From Nageia nagi (Eukaryota > Pinophyta): DNA of 64,000 nucleotides. Position numbers and translations under genes: made by a program. Every line of letters begins with the position of its first letter. Position 1 is the first letter of the stretch. The stretch is taken from assembly GCA_050084985.1 (NCBI GenBank), contig JBITNC010000001.1:25358001-25422000 (forward strand). The letters run 5' to 3'. Shown piece after piece: positions 10,512 to 35,618 of the stretch. Under the pieces are notes generated by a model, which saw nothing but the letters and a program-made list of their open reading frames with translations, was not told where the DNA came from and made no database searches.

Positions 10512-13500
10512 TTGTAAGCTTCTTTTCACATCCTTTTTGTGTGGAAGCTCCTCATCAACTTGGTGTTAAGGCTCCTCTTCAATCTGGAGGTCTTCTTCCT
10601 TCACTTGCATCTTTGAGGGCTAAAAGGATTTGTTAGTATAATTTTCTCCTTAATCTTTTTCTTACTTCATATGGCACTAACATTGTTATTGTTATGTTAG
10701 TTCAATCTATTACATTTTTTTTTTTGTAAAATTCAATCTCTTACAAAAAAAATTTTGCTTCAAATATCATAATATATTGTTGCTTTTTACTAACAATTTC
10801 TTTATAAGTTAGTAATTACATTTTTTTAAGCAATAATGTTTTATGTATATAAAAATTTATATGTGCTCCTTTGTTTTCTTAACATTGAATTTTTTTTATT
10901 TGCAAAACTTTTAAAAGAAAAGCTTTATTTACAAAGTTTTGCAATATTTACATAATATTTTATTTTTCCCCAAAATTTTTTTATTATTTTTGCAAAATTT
11001 TTAATGCAAATAGAGAGAAATAATTTTTTAGAGGTAATTTATTTATTTTAATTTTTAAAAGCAAATAGGGAAAAAAAATTAGAGGTAATTTATTATAAAA
11101 TCAAATAATAATAATAATAACAGCCACCCCTGCAGACTTACAACTCCTGCTGCTCGGCTGCCTCCTCAGCACCACCACGCTGCTCGCCCCCATCGTAGCA
11201 CCAACATTGCCCCCTGTCGTAGCACCATCGCCCATTCGTGACCCCTTCGTCGCTCACCACCTCCTCCACTTCGCGGCCTACTTATGTCATCATCGCCTTT
11301 CCCCATCTCAAACCCCTCACTTGCCTCATGTGGTCTTCTCTCTATTAGCTGTTTGGTTCCTTTTTTTATCTCTTTAACCCTCTTCAGCCTTTTTTTTAAG
11401 TTTTTTTAAAATAATACACCTACCCCTCTATTTAATTTTTTTTTGGTAGATGACTTTTTCTCTCCTTGCTAGTAACATTTAGTGCAAAGTTTTTTAAATT
11501 GGTAATGGATATCCATACGCCTTCTTTTTTCTCTTTAATGGTTGTCCTACATATTTAATTAATTGATTTGAGGTAGAGTAAGTATCAAAAGCAAATGATG
11601 AAGTATTTATTTCCTTGTTTACTTGGAGAATATTTTTTAAGGCATTTTTTTAGCTAAAATTATTAATGACTTGATAATATATTTAGTACTTCTTTTTACC
11701 TTAAAAAGGGGGGAGATGAATATTTTTTATTTGAAGGATTTTTTGCATGCTAAAAGTACTTAAATAGTTAAATGTGAAATTTTTTTACTTTGGTAAAAAT
11801 ACATTTTTAATACTTACATTAAAATTGCAAATGCTTATAAAAAGGAATTTTTTACTAAATTATTAAAATTATTTCTTTTATCTCTAATAGGGAGGGGATA
11901 ATTTTCTTAGTACTTGGAAGATAATTCATTAGCATGCAAGTACTTTTCTTGACATTTTTTTCTTTAGTTAAACTTCTAAGGTAAAACTAGTATGCTATCT
12001 TTAGGGATAAATCTTTAAGTAAAAAGGGGAGAATTTGTATAAATTTTTACTTAATTTTTTATCTAGATATTGCATGTTAGATAAAATATTGCATGTTTAT
12101 CTTTCTAAAATCCTTATGCAAATTAATAGGATGATACATGCTCCTTACCTTTTTTTAATGTTAAAAGATGCATGCTAAGTATTCATCTTTATTTCTTATG
12201 CAAAGTTAATGAATGAACTTATGCAAATTGTGGAAATAATGCATGCTTAAGGACTTAAATTTTTTAAGTTAATGCTTAGGACTTAAAATTTTAAGATGCA
12301 TGTTTAAGCCTTCTAATTTTTTATATGAATGGACTAGTTCTTATAATTTACAAATAATGCATATTACTTAGAAATTTTAAATGCCTCTCTAAAGTTAATG
12401 TTGCATACTTAGAACTTAATTTTTTAATTTAATGGTACATGCTTAGTACTTAACTTTAAATGATGCATGCTTATGCTTATTACTTAAAAATTTTAAGTTA
12501 ATTAATGCATGCTTAGTACTTACTTTTTAAGTTAATGTTGCATGCTTAGGACTTAAATTTTTAAGTTAATGTTACATGTTTAGGACTTAAATTTCTAAGT
12601 TAAATGTTGCATGCTTAGGATTTAATTCTTTAAGTTAAAAGATACATAGAGTATTTATCCTTCATGCAAAGATAACTTATGCAAATTTTTGAAATTAATA
12701 CATGCTTATGCTTAAGTATTTCTCTTTTTTTTTGCAAAAATGAACTTGAGCAAAATATGGACTTGTGTAAAAATGTCCTTTAGGGGTTAATAAACAAAAC
12801 CCATTAGACACTCAGGTTTCAAGTTATGAATTGATGATATTTTATTTATGCTCTTTTATTTTATGTTTCATACTTTGATTTATTTACTTATGCAAGCAAA
12901 AAAAATGCAAACATTGATATGACCAACCCCCTAAAATGAACACATTCGCACGTATATTCTGTAACATGACTTATTTGGGGAGCCATGAGGTGAGGACAAG
13001 TGGATTGGAGCCTTTAAGTTCGATGATCTGAGTGGTGAAAAGTTCATACTTCTTAATTACCTCTAAGTCCTCTATTTCTCTGGATATAACTCTATCAGGT
13101 GGACAAGCATGTGTGTAATGATACCACATGTTCGCACGTCCATTCAGGAATTATCTTGATAACTTAGAAGGATAACTTGAAACCTAATCAAGATTAATAA
13201 TTTGATAGATCTAATAAATTTCAAAACCTTAAAAAATAGCTAATACTTCTCCTTATCAAAGTATATTGCTATCCAAGGGAAACTGGTTGAGGATTGGTAG
13301 GACCTGAGCTCCTCTTATGTGGGCATCCAAGTGAAGGCCTAATTTTAGATAAGAAAATAAGCTTCAATAATGTCACTCTACATCTATGGTTCTTGAGATG
13401 AAAAATGTATTTGGGTACATGGTTTATTATTTGAATTGTAAAATATTTGCACTTGTGAATCAAATCGAGCATGTATATAGTGTTAAATGTAACATATATT

Positions 13501-13574
13501 ATTTATTTAGTTTAAAACTTAACATTTTATTTATTAAAAACATATGCTTATTATTTCATATTTTCATATAGTAA
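10512..13574 (+). mobile_element. Long (3.1 kb) untranslated leader of element B
   Basis: No coding frame is seen. The parts in order are a T-rich stretch (10650-11105), a GC-rich block of CCACC/GCTGC words (11108-11340) and an AT-rich zone. The AT-rich zone (11700-12720) has repeated TTAAGT/GCATGC words. A block at about 12780-13400 is clearly shared with element C (62470-63130 on the other strand), including GGGCATCCARGTGAAGGCCTAATT and TTTGGGGAGCCATGAGGTGAGGAC. A pyrimidine-rich run ending in ATATAG sits just before the gag ATG at 13575, which would suit a splice acceptor. Confidence 0.75.
11745..12614 (+). promoter_or_regulatory. Cluster of GCATGC (RY-type) words in the leader of element B
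   Basis: Eight exact GCATGC hexamers start at 11745, 11932, 12170, 12241, 12465, 12507, 12540 and 12609, with many CATGCA/CATGCT near-matches between them. CATGCA is the core of the RY element bound by plant B3-domain regulators of the ABI3/FUS3/LEC2 class (established knowledge). Whether these copies are bound is unknown. They are embedded in imperfect repeats with TTAAGTTAATG and TTAGGACTTAAA words. Confidence 0.45.
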
Positions 13575-16500
13575 ATGGAAGAATCTTTTTTACCCAAACA
13601 CATTATTGATGGTTTCAACTATGGATTTGGGAACCTCGAATGAGAGTTGAATTATAAGTAAGGAAGTTATGGCAAATAATGAATGAAAATCTTGTACCTT
13701 TTATAGATGAGAAGGTACTAAAAGCTTATAACACAAAGAATGAGTTGGCAACCTCTATGACTTATTGTGTAGTTTTAGATGATGTGCTCCTAATGATATC
13801 TTTATCAACTTCAACAAAGGAAGCATGGGATAAGCTAAAGTAAATCTACCTTAGTTCAAACTTTTTAAGAAGGTTTACCATTCTCCAAAAGTTGCTTCAA
13901 TCTTATCAAGGGAAAGATGAAAATGTGGCTATCTACTTGAACAAAATCATTGACCTAAAGACCTAACTTGTAGCTTGTGGATGCAATTAGATCAATGAGT
14001 TCATGGTCTTCATCATTCTTCAAAGCTTCTCTTCAAAGTTTGAAAACTTTGTAACAATTATGGAAATAAAGTTTGATGATGAAGAAGATGTCATCTCTCT
14101 TAAGAACTTTTCAAGGCACTTATTGAAGCATGAGAAAACCCTTAATAATAAAAGGTTGATTTCTTCTCTAAAGGATAATAACATTACTCTTAAAGTAACC
14201 AAAACTCCTTTCAAGAAGAAGTTCAACCATCAAAAGAAATCTTACTCTTCTCCTCCAAAAGGTTTAAGAAAAGAGGTAATGGCTACAATAGTAACAGAAA
14301 TAACAACCATAATAGCAAGAACAACGATAACAACAATCATTTCAAGCAAAGAGATGGAAAAGTCAAAGTAAACACTCCTTATCATAAGAAAATGTTTGAT
14401 GGCAATTGTAACTATTATGGTATTCAAGGTCATAAAGAAGTTGATTGCTACAAAAAAAAGAGAGAAAAAATACAAAGGTAATGGAAATATAAAGAACTAC
14501 AAAGGAAAGAAAAATACTCAGCTAGTTTTGCTATGGCACTCTACTCCATATCTCACACTTTTTCATTTGAATGGATTGTTGACTCTAGTTGCACTAATCA
14601 CCTGTGCTTTGAAAAGGAAAATTTTAAGAACTTTCATAAGTATAATAAGGATATGGTTATGATAGGTGATAACTCTACCTTTGAAGTCTAAGGAATTAGG
14701 AGTGTGCTGATTCATGAAAAGGTTTTTGAAAATGTTCTCTATGTTCCTAAGTTAAGGATGAACCTTCTCTTCATGATCCAAGTTATTAGAAAAAGGAACT
14801 CTTTTGAGTTCAACTCTCAATCCTAGTGCATTAAAAAAGGACTTACCACTTTGGTTAAAGGATATGTGAAAGATAACCTCTATATTATGGATCAAGTACC
14901 ATCAAAGATATATCTTACTTCTAATGTGTGTTCTAAAGGTAATCTTTGGCATCATCATTTAGAGCACCTTAACCGTAAGAATATTCAATTCATGAAAGAC
15001 TAAAAACTTGTGAAAGGTTTGCCTTTAATTTTTTCTTCAACAAGTCTATGCAAGAAGTGTATTCTTGGTAAGATGCATAGATAAAAGTTTGAAAAAGATA
15101 AAGCAATAAGAGCATCTCAACCTTTTCAACTTATGCATTCAGATTTAATGGGTCCATTTCATACTAAGTCACTTGGAGGAGCATCTTATGTCTTGACCTT
15201 CATTTATGACTTTATTAGAATGACCTTTGGGTATCTACTTGAGCACAAGGATCAAACTTTTAAGAGTTTTAAGATTTGTAAAGCCTTTGTTGAGAACCAA
15301 ACTAACCTTAAAATCAAGATGTTAAGATCAGATAATGGGGAAAAATATAATAAAAATGAATTCAATGACTATTATGCTAAGTATGGAATCAAATGATAGT
15401 TTACGATTCCTTACACTCCTCAGTAGAATGATGTTATCGAAAGGAAAAATAGAATAATCATGGAGATGGCCAAATGCATGTTGGGTAATATTCCTAAATT
15501 CCTATGGGGTGAAGCTATGAGCACTACTATTTACACCTTAAATAGGTGTTCCACAAAAGTCATTCAGAGAAAAACTCCTTTTGAAGCATAGTTAGGAAGA
15601 AAATCTAACATTTCACACCTTAGGGTGTTTCGTTGTGAAGCATTCTCCTACACTATTTTTGAGAAAAGGAAGAAGTTGGATAAAAGAGCTAAAAAATGCA
15701 TCTTTATAGGTTATGATAGTCAACATAGAGGCTATAGGCTCTACTCTCCAACCTATAAAGCAGTGTTCATTTTCAGGGATGTAAAGTTTAATGAACTTCT
15801 TGAAGAATCTACTTCTAACAAGGATGCTAATAATCCATAGGACTCTTCAGTTGCTCTTAGCTGGTTAGATATTGATGTAGACAAGTCACCTCAAGAACAA
15901 AATTCTCTAACATAAAAGGTAACAAGGAGCATGACCTTGAACAAATATTTAATTACCAAGATTGATAATAAGCATGAGCCCTCAACCTTTAAAGAAGCTT
16001 CTAAGCAAGAGTGTTGGATGGAATCCATGAAAGTGGAGTATGAGATGCTTTATAAAAATAAAACTTGGGACTTGGTTCCTTATCTCAATAATAAGAATGC
16101 GATTGGCAATAAGTTGATCTATAAGATCAAGTTCAATTTAATTGAATATATAAAGAAATACAAGGCAAGGTTAGTAGTTAAAGGTTTTACTCAAAAATAC
16201 AATATGGATTATGAGAAAACTTTTGCTCCCATGGCAAATATGCCTACTATGAGAGTTATCCTTACTCTTTCTATAGCTAAAAGATAGAAAAATTTTCAAC
16301 TTGATGTTAAGAGTGCATTTCTCAATGGTGACTTAGATGTGAAAATCTTTATGAATCAATCAGAAGGGTTTATTATGGAAGGTAAAGAGTCCTTTATGTG
16401 TAAGCTAAAAAAGTCTTTATATGAACTTAAGCAAGCACTTCGAGCTTGGTACAAAAAGATTTCAAAGTACTTTGCAAACATTGGATTCTCCAAGTATTTT

Positions 16501-17518
16501 TTTGAATCTGATCTATATGTGCTCAATTAAGGAAAAGACATGGTCTTGATTTTTCTTTATGTGGATGATCTTTTGATTATTAGAAATAATGATAAAATCA
16601 TTTAAGAGTGCATATCCAAATTTAAGGTAACATTTGAAATGATTGAACTTGGTCTCTTGCACTACTATCTTGGAATGTAAGTGTATTAATACAATGATTG
16701 TACTTACCTCAATCAATCTAAGTATATGTTATACATATTGTAAAAGTTTGAAATGGAGGAGTGTAGATATGTTGCAATCTCAGTCTCTCTTAGAATCACT
16801 ATTTCTCTTTGCTTTAACTCTTAATTAGCTAATGCTATAGCTTACAGGTAATTAATTGGTATTATTTTGTATTTGACTATATCCAGGTCAGACATTACCT
16901 TTACAGTGAATCTAATGGCATGATTCATGCAAAAACCATATGTTGAGCACTTCAATGCTATTAAGCAAATCTTAAGGTATGTTGTAGGGACTAAAGATCT
17001 TGCTCTCAAGTATTCCAAGTTTCCCTCATTTATTCTCTCTAGATTCTTAGATTCTGACTATGGGGGAGATATAGATGATAGGAAGTTAACCTTTGCATAT
17101 ATGTTTAGCATTGGTTCAAGTGCTAGCTCTTAGGCTTATAAGAAGCAACCTACTATTTCTCTTTCCAAAAGCCAAATATCATGCCATGTCTATTGTAGCC
17201 CAGGAAGCTATTTGGCTAAGGCATCTTCTGAAAAAAATTAGGTATTGGAAAGGTGGCTCATCTTTGATCTCTTCAGATAATCATTCAATTATTTCTTTGG
17301 CTAAGAATCCAATGTTCCATCATAAAACAAAACATGTGGAAATCCATGCCCATTTTATCAGGGAGAAGGTTCTTGATGACATCATACACCTAGAGTATTA
17401 TCTATCCACCTTGAACTCCATTGATTTATTCACCAAGCCCCTCCTGGAAGCTCAGTTCTATAAGGTAAGGGATGTTATAAGGTTGGTGAAGTTGCCCTCA
17501 AGGGGGAGTGAAGTTTGA
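13575..17518 (+). pseudogene. Element B gag-pol, multiply broken
   Basis: It is collinear with element C's protein throughout. Gag starts MEESFLPKHIIDG at 13575. A CCHC-like segment (NCNYYGIQGHKEVDC, first pair damaged) lies near 14401-14450. A protease-like VDSSCTNHLC (DSS for DTG) lies near 14579. Integrase at about 14940-15500 shows HSDLMGPF and RSDNGEKY, with a stop before the glutamate motif. Reverse transcriptase spans about 15930-16700 with LYVDDLLI near 16556. RNase H spans 16930-17500 with DSDYGGD. The frame ends LVKLPSRGSEV at 17518, exactly as in C. More than a dozen stops and shifts are present, so the copy is inactive. Confidence 0.88.
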
Positions 17519-17558
17519 ATTCTTATGTTGAATTCATGTTTGTGATGACAACTTCACC
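17485..17558 (+). other. Inverted repeat spanning the pol stop codon (element B)
   Basis: GGTGAAGTTG at 17485-17494 and CAACTTCACC at 17549-17558 are perfect complements separated by 54 bases that include the pol stop. The same two arms occur at the same place in element C. Confidence 0.6.
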
Positions 17559-17596
17559 CTTAGGAGGATTTTATGCTATATAGTGTTGATTTTATT

Positions 17597-17870
17597 GTAC
17601 ACCTTCATGGTAAGTTCACTTTATGTGAGCAACTTGTAAAAATTGGCTAATTTTGCACTGTTCAGTTATCCATGTGTGAGGAATTCTTATGTGTCTTTTG
17701 GTACTATTCAGTTATCCATATGTGAGGAACTCGTATGTGCATACTCTATTTTTTTGGTTAATCTAGCACTGTTCAGTTATCCATATGTGAGGAACTCTTA
17801 TGTGTCCTTTGGCACTATTCAATTATCCATATGTGAGGAACTCGTATGTGCATGCTCTATTTTGTAATGA
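17597..17870 (+). repeat. Tandem repeats in the 3' UTR of element B
   Basis: A first, diverged unit (CACCTTCATGGTAAGTTCAC...TGTGAGCAACTTGT) is followed by four units with the core TTCAGTTATCCATRTGTGAGGAA. The core starts near 17660, 17707, 17771 and 17818, so spacing alternates at about 46, 65 and 46 bases. The matching part of element C has units with the same short/long alternation. The open frame across this stretch is a by-product of the repeats, not a gene. Confidence 0.7.
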
Positions 17871-18304
17871 TAATCAACACATGTTTTATATATAGCAGGT
17901 GACTATAAGTTTTTAGCATGGCATCTTTGTGATGCTTATAATGCACCATTAGTCAGTTCATGATGACATTTATGGGATTCATCTATCCTTGTTGATATGA
18001 ATATGATGCATCTAACTGATCTTAGTATTTGAGCTACTCATGACTTGCAGGTTCCTTTGAGATTGTAGGTTACTTACCTCATGAATGCAAGCTCTTTGAG
18101 ACTCTTCATGACTTCCAATTGGATGACTACTTCATGTACATTGAAACTAGTTGTGTTTAATGATTGTATTTAGCAAAGTAGTGAACGTCAAACTAGATCT
18201 TTCTTACTTCACAAATATGTAAAAAGTTCTCATCTTTGTTTGGAGGAGAACTCTCTTTCTTTCTCTTCTTCTTCTCTCATACTCGCTCTATCCCAATATT
18301 GCAT

Positions 18305-18314
18305 TAAGGAGGAG
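18305..18314 (+). other. Polypurine tract of element B
   Basis: AAGGAGGAG directly precedes the 3' LTR start TGTTGTAATG. The same tract precedes the 3' LTR of element C. Confidence 0.8.
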
Positions 18315-18820
18315 TGTTGTAATGTATAATGCATTATTGTAAAGGTTTGTATTAAATCTTCTATGTAAATTCACTAATACTTAAGGCTATCATTTGATAC
18401 CTTAAGTATTTAAGTGAATATGATAATGTAACTTATCCTACACTCCATGTCGTGAGCATGCCCCTTGGATAAAAGGATGTGCATGTCATGCTTTTGTACA
18501 TTGGATAAAAGGGTGATCCAAAGAGGGATTTTGTTCTATAAATAGAAGGCTCCCTCTTTGTGATCACACACCAATGGTGGAGTAAAGTTATGCTATAGGA
18601 TGGAAGTGTAGGAGTTAAGGTTAGAAGGATTGTAAGAGAGCTATATTTATGATTGAAGTAAAGATCTAGTTAGTGGATGTACTCCTAGTTGGAAGAACCA
18701 CTTTATATATTGAGTTACTTTGTGAGATTGTCTTATTTGTGAGTTTGTTAGATATGTATTATGAGTTTTCAAGAGTTCTTGGTTGTTTAGGAATTTATCT
18801 TGTTAGTGTTAGTTCCTTCA
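18315..18820 (+). repeat. 3' LTR of copia element B
   Basis: This is the partner of 9989-10493, from TGTTGTAATGTATAATGC to GTTAGTTCCTTCA, with one extra T near its end. It is followed by the target duplication CCATG (18821-18825), after which the sequence of element D resumes. Confidence 0.92.
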
Positions 18821-20647
18821 CCATGTACTACTCCAAGTCCTCCATAAGGACCATCAAGCTCTTCTCCAATGGAAGAAGATAAACCACAAACACTAAGAGG
18901 TAAAAGAATACTCCAATATCATCCTTGTTTCCAAATGTTGGACAAAAAATTTCAAAGAAGATATACTAGGAGCCAAGCTAGTGAGATGAATGAAGTCTTG
19001 AAAAGACTTGAAAATTTGCACATGCATGGTGATGAAGACTCTCAATCCTAAGGGAGATATTGTAAACTATGCTTTAATTACTAGTATATAAGTATAGCCA
19101 CCTAGTTCTAAAAAAGCATGTGATCATGATGTATGGGAACAAGATATGAAAGAGGAAATGAACTCCATAAAAAAGAATGATACATGGGAGCTAGTGGAGC
19201 TTCCTAATGAAAAGAAATGTATTGGATGTAAATGGGTCTATAAGACCAAGATCAATACTGATGGAAGCATTGAAAGGTACAAGGTAATACTAATATCAAA
19301 AGGGTTTACTCAAAAGTATGGGATTGACTATGAGGAAACCTTTGCTCCAGTAGCAAGACAAAAGACTATTCGACTAGTGCTCTCCTTAACTGCTCACAAA
19401 GGATGTAATATTCAACACATGGATCTTAAAATTGATTTTCTTAATGGGTGCTTGAATGAAGAGAATTTTGTGCATCAACCTCAAGGCTTTGAAGAACAAG
19501 GTAAGGGAAACCTTATCTACAAGTTAGAGAAAGCATTGTATGGGATGGAATAGGCACCAAGAGCATAGTACTCTCACATTGATGGTTACTTTTAGAATTA
19601 TGGATTCACTAGGAGCAAAAGTGAACCCACCCTCTACTACATGAACAAAGGTAAAGACATCCTTCTTATGTGCTTATATGTGGATGACCTTATATTCATC
19701 GATAGTGATGCTAAGATGAATGAGGAGTTTAGAAACTCCATGATGTAAGAGTTTGAAATGAAGGATCTAGGTTTGATGAGTTATTTCCTAGGAATGGAGG
19801 TACATCAAAAGAAAAATGAGATCTTCATATGTCAATTTAAATATGCTAAAGACATGATAAATAAATTTTCCATTGAGAAGTGCAAGCCAGTTGCAACTCC
19901 AATAGGGCATGGGATACAACTAAGCAAAGATGATGGAGCATCAAAAGTTAACAAGACCAGTTATAGGAGCATGGTTGGGAGTTTGATGTTTCTCACCAAC
20001 ACATAAGGCCAAATATTTAGTATGTTGTTTCTTTAGTATCAAGGTTTATGGTTGATCCATATGAACTACACCTTCAAGCAACTAAAAGAATTTTGAGATA
20101 TGTAAATGGTACAATGGATCATGGGATTCATTACCATAAAAATGATGATGTAAAGTTAGTTGGCTTTAGTGATAGTGATCAAGGAAGCAACATAGATGAT
20201 AGGAAATCTACTTTAGGGAATTACTTTAGTCTTAGGTTTTGGTTAATCACTTGGAGTTCCAAAAAGCAAACGATAGTAGCACTATCATCTACCAAGGTTG
20301 AGTACATAGCAATTACTAATGATAGGGCCCAAACCTTATGGCTAAGAAAGGTTCTTGAAGAAATAAGAGAACGATGAAAAGGTCCTACTATATTGTATTG
20401 TGATAATATGAGTGCCATTCAATTGGCATATAATCTTATCCACAATAGCAGGTCAAAGCACTTCGACATGAAGTATCATTTCATCAAAGACATGGTGGAG
20501 AAAAATGTGATTGAGCTAAGGCATTGCAACACTTTAGACAACATAACAAACATCTTCACCAAAGGAGTTGCTAAAGCTCAGTATTTAAATCCGAGAGACT
20601 GTTTGGTCAGGCCTCTCAACTTTAAGGGGGAGAATGTTAGAACATGA
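18821..20647 (+). pseudogene. Element D reverse transcriptase and RNase H (3' part of gag-pol)
   Basis: This continues the gag-pol split at 9988. Reverse transcriptase starts with the 'NDTWELVELPNEKKCIGCKW' type motif near 19180. It continues through YGIDYEETFAPVAR and has an intact LYVDDLIF near 19675. Stops interrupt it near 19550, 19566, 19593, 19747 and 20004. RNase H follows at 20048-20647 with FSDSDQGSNIDDRKST, LSSTKVEYIA and YCDNMSAIQLA, with one stop at 20376. The frame ends at 20647, inside the 3' LTR. Confidence 0.88.
20622..20634 (+). other. Polypurine tract of element D
   Basis: TTAAGGGGGAGAA directly precedes the 3' LTR start TGTTAGAACATG. This is the usual form in plant copia elements. 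Confidence 0.85.
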
Positions 20648-20914
20648 TCTAGCATTATATGTATCCAGCAATTTCCTAAGTCTATGTAGGCATAGATATT
20701 TAGTTATGTAGACAGGGAAGTGATATTTTCTATTTGTTAAGATGTTGCTATAAATAAGACATAGTCCTATAGCTTAGTCATTTAGACTTTGTTAGTCATA
20801 ACCTACGAATAAAGTCTGGTGCTATTACTTTGGTTTGGTGTTATTTCTTAGGTTGCTCTTAGCACTATAAAATGTAATCCATTTAAGAATAATATTAAGT
20901 TCTCTCAAAATTCA
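20635..20914 (+). repeat. 3' LTR of copia element D
   Basis: The 280-bp partner of 6952-7226 ends AAAATTCA. It holds a small insertion (TTTTC near 20726) relative to the 5' LTR. The flanking bases CATAA (6947-6951) and TACAT (20915-20919) do not form a clear target duplication. Confidence 0.85.
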
Positions 20915-21595
20915 TACATGAGAGCCAAATGAATATAAAATTCTCCACTATAAGTCATTACTAGTCACTTATTCCAGCTTTAGATAATTTGTTGTAATAG
21001 ATCAAAATCATAACCCTAGTCAAACTTTCTCAAGAAATGCATAAAACCTCCTTTCTCTAGAATTTATTGGACATCCTCACCAACCATAAGGATATTAGGC
21101 TCTAAAATTAACTTTCTCTCATCAAATTCCAATGTGAGATTGTTTATGGAGCTTATTATTTCCATCTTTTGGAATCACCCAATATCTCCCCCTAAACAAC
21201 ATATGAACGTGAATAGAGTTCTAAATCTTCTTAAGCAAGTTTCAATTTTGTACCTCCAATCTCTTTGATATGATTATTTGCTCCATCACACATGGTGAAT
21301 CTACTATTCTACTTATTATCTCCTCTTCGATACAATTCATCACACAATTCCCATGCATACTTTAATCCTTCCATCTTTAATTACTTTAGAATTATAAACT
21401 AGACAAACCTAACTTGATCTAATCCACGTATTAGTTGCATATAAAACTTAAAGATTGTCCATGCAATTTTATGATAACTCCACTCCATTGTCACTAAAAT
21501 TGAAGCCATCAAAACCACCCTTGTATATAGCAGTCCAAGTGAGCTAAGAAAATACTTTATTATATGACAAACTCTTTTATGACAAACTTTATATT
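20915..21595. repeat. Tandem repeat unit 2, right part
   Basis: It resumes the ~1.18 kb repeat interrupted at 6951 and matches about 5755-6440 of unit 1 (CATGAGAGYYAAATSAATATAAAATTC onwards). It shows that the whole 14-kb block 6952-20914 is an insertion into this repeat. Confidence 0.7.
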
Positions 21596-23171
21596 ACTTT
21601 AATAGGTATGACTTTGCCACCTAATTTATTTTAAAAGCATTTATTTTTCTAATAAATAAGTACTTCAAAAATAATTGAAGATGATAGTTAGAATGACTTC
21701 ATGGAGGATGGAGGTGTCCTAAAATACAATTTAAAGCTTCAAATACGACATAAATAAAAGACCACCATTTCATCATGGCCTCGAGATAGTCTAAGACATA
21801 TCCGGTAAGACATGGCTGTATGTGCCGTGATCATGTTACTCTCGGTTTCCTTGACCAACATCACTCTTTGTCTTTTTAATCATTTTATTCCCCAACAGTT
21901 TACCCTAACTTCAGATCTCCTTTAATTACGTTGTACCCTGCCTACATTCATTCTCTTCTGCCGCCACGTGTCGCCTTTAATTCAACGGAAAAATCCCTGG
22001 CCAAGAAGATTACGGTCTCTGATACGATCATACGCCTATTTCAACTCCGCCCTTTAAATTCCAGCTGCTTACCAGCTGGCAGGCGGAAAAAACTCGACGA
22101 ACGGTAATAAACATTTTGCTGCATTGCTCGCCAAATTAGAGTTGGCTAAATTTGCAGGCATGGTCACTCAATCGGTAGGGCCCCAGGTTAAATACTGACC
22201 ATTAATGGTCGCTTTACAATCTTTAATAGGGGGAAACAGGTCTTCATTTGAACATCACTGAAGTTTTTCTCCCTGAGCTGGTTCTCCCTATTAAATGATC
22301 CGGTCTGCTGTGTTATTCAGCGAGAATTTATTCGAAAGCTGAAGGGGAAGGAATTATTTTAATTGGAGAATGATGCCCGGATCTGTAGGGAATCGCCGCC
22401 GGAATTCTCCACTCAGCGGTCGATTCTGGTCGCTTGCTGGTATATTTCACGCCAGATAATTGTTTTGCAAGTTTGCGGGGTTTTTGGATTTTTGAATTGT
22501 TTGTAGCAACATTGTGAGAAGAAGAATAGCTTAATTTAAGTTGTCTATTCATACTATTTCATGTTATTTTTACCGGAAGCATCACTTGCTTAAACTTAAC
22601 TTTATTTTCGTGTAAGCTGTAGGGTTTAGAAAGAGAATTTTAGCAGCTTTGTTAGGTGGAAAGCTGAAGTTCTGCTGTCAATTTACATAGCTTTATGTGT
22701 CTTTTCTTTTCGTTTTTACTTTCAATATATTTGATTTTCGTTGAATAGGACGGATTTTTACAAGATCCGTAATAGCTTTATAGATTTCAATCCTCAGTTA
22801 AGTTTACTTCTCTTTCTTAGATTTTTTTTTTCCTTGCTTTGTAAGCGGAGTCTTTAATTTGTCAGTTAATTTAACTTTACGCTTTTTATTGTTTGTATAA
22901 AATTTACTTATTTCCTTTTGAAGTTTAAATCTAGTTAATTTTGGTCCGTGTTTGGAGGATCTAAGGTAGGACTAGTCTGTGACGTGATTGGATCTCTTAA
23001 GAGTTTTATCTTTTTATCACTTTTGTGTTCCATTGTGGCATTTGATTTCATTCAAGGATCTGCTGGGTGAGATTGGAACCTCAGTCTTTTATAGAAAAGG
23101 AAATGTGCTTGAAAGCCTTTGTCATCAACTCTCCATCAACACATTTATGGTTGAAGAGGTCAAGTGTTATT
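21596..23171 (+). promoter_or_regulatory. Promoter and 5' UTR region of the UDP-arabinose 4-epimerase gene
   Basis: Repeats end near 21595 and the sequence becomes clearly richer in G and C from about 21950 to 22450. A G-box/ABRE-like GCCACGTGTCGCC lies at 21962-21974. A TTTAAAT box lies near 22051, and a T-rich stretch (22600-22960) could be an intron in the 5' UTR. The transcription start and any UTR intron cannot be fixed from sequence alone. There is no competing coding frame. Confidence 0.45.
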
Positions 23172-35570
<12,399 letters not shown>

Positions 35571-35618
35571 GCTCTTTCATTTTATGTTTTCAATCTATCA
35601 AATGGTTCTGGAAGTAAG

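Noticed and set aside
17643-17867. Small repetitive open frame in element B
   Set aside because: It arises from the 3' UTR tandem repeats; element C does not keep it.
6947-20919. Five-base target duplication of element D
   Set aside because: CATAA and TACAT do not match; insertion is shown instead by continuity of the flanking repeat.
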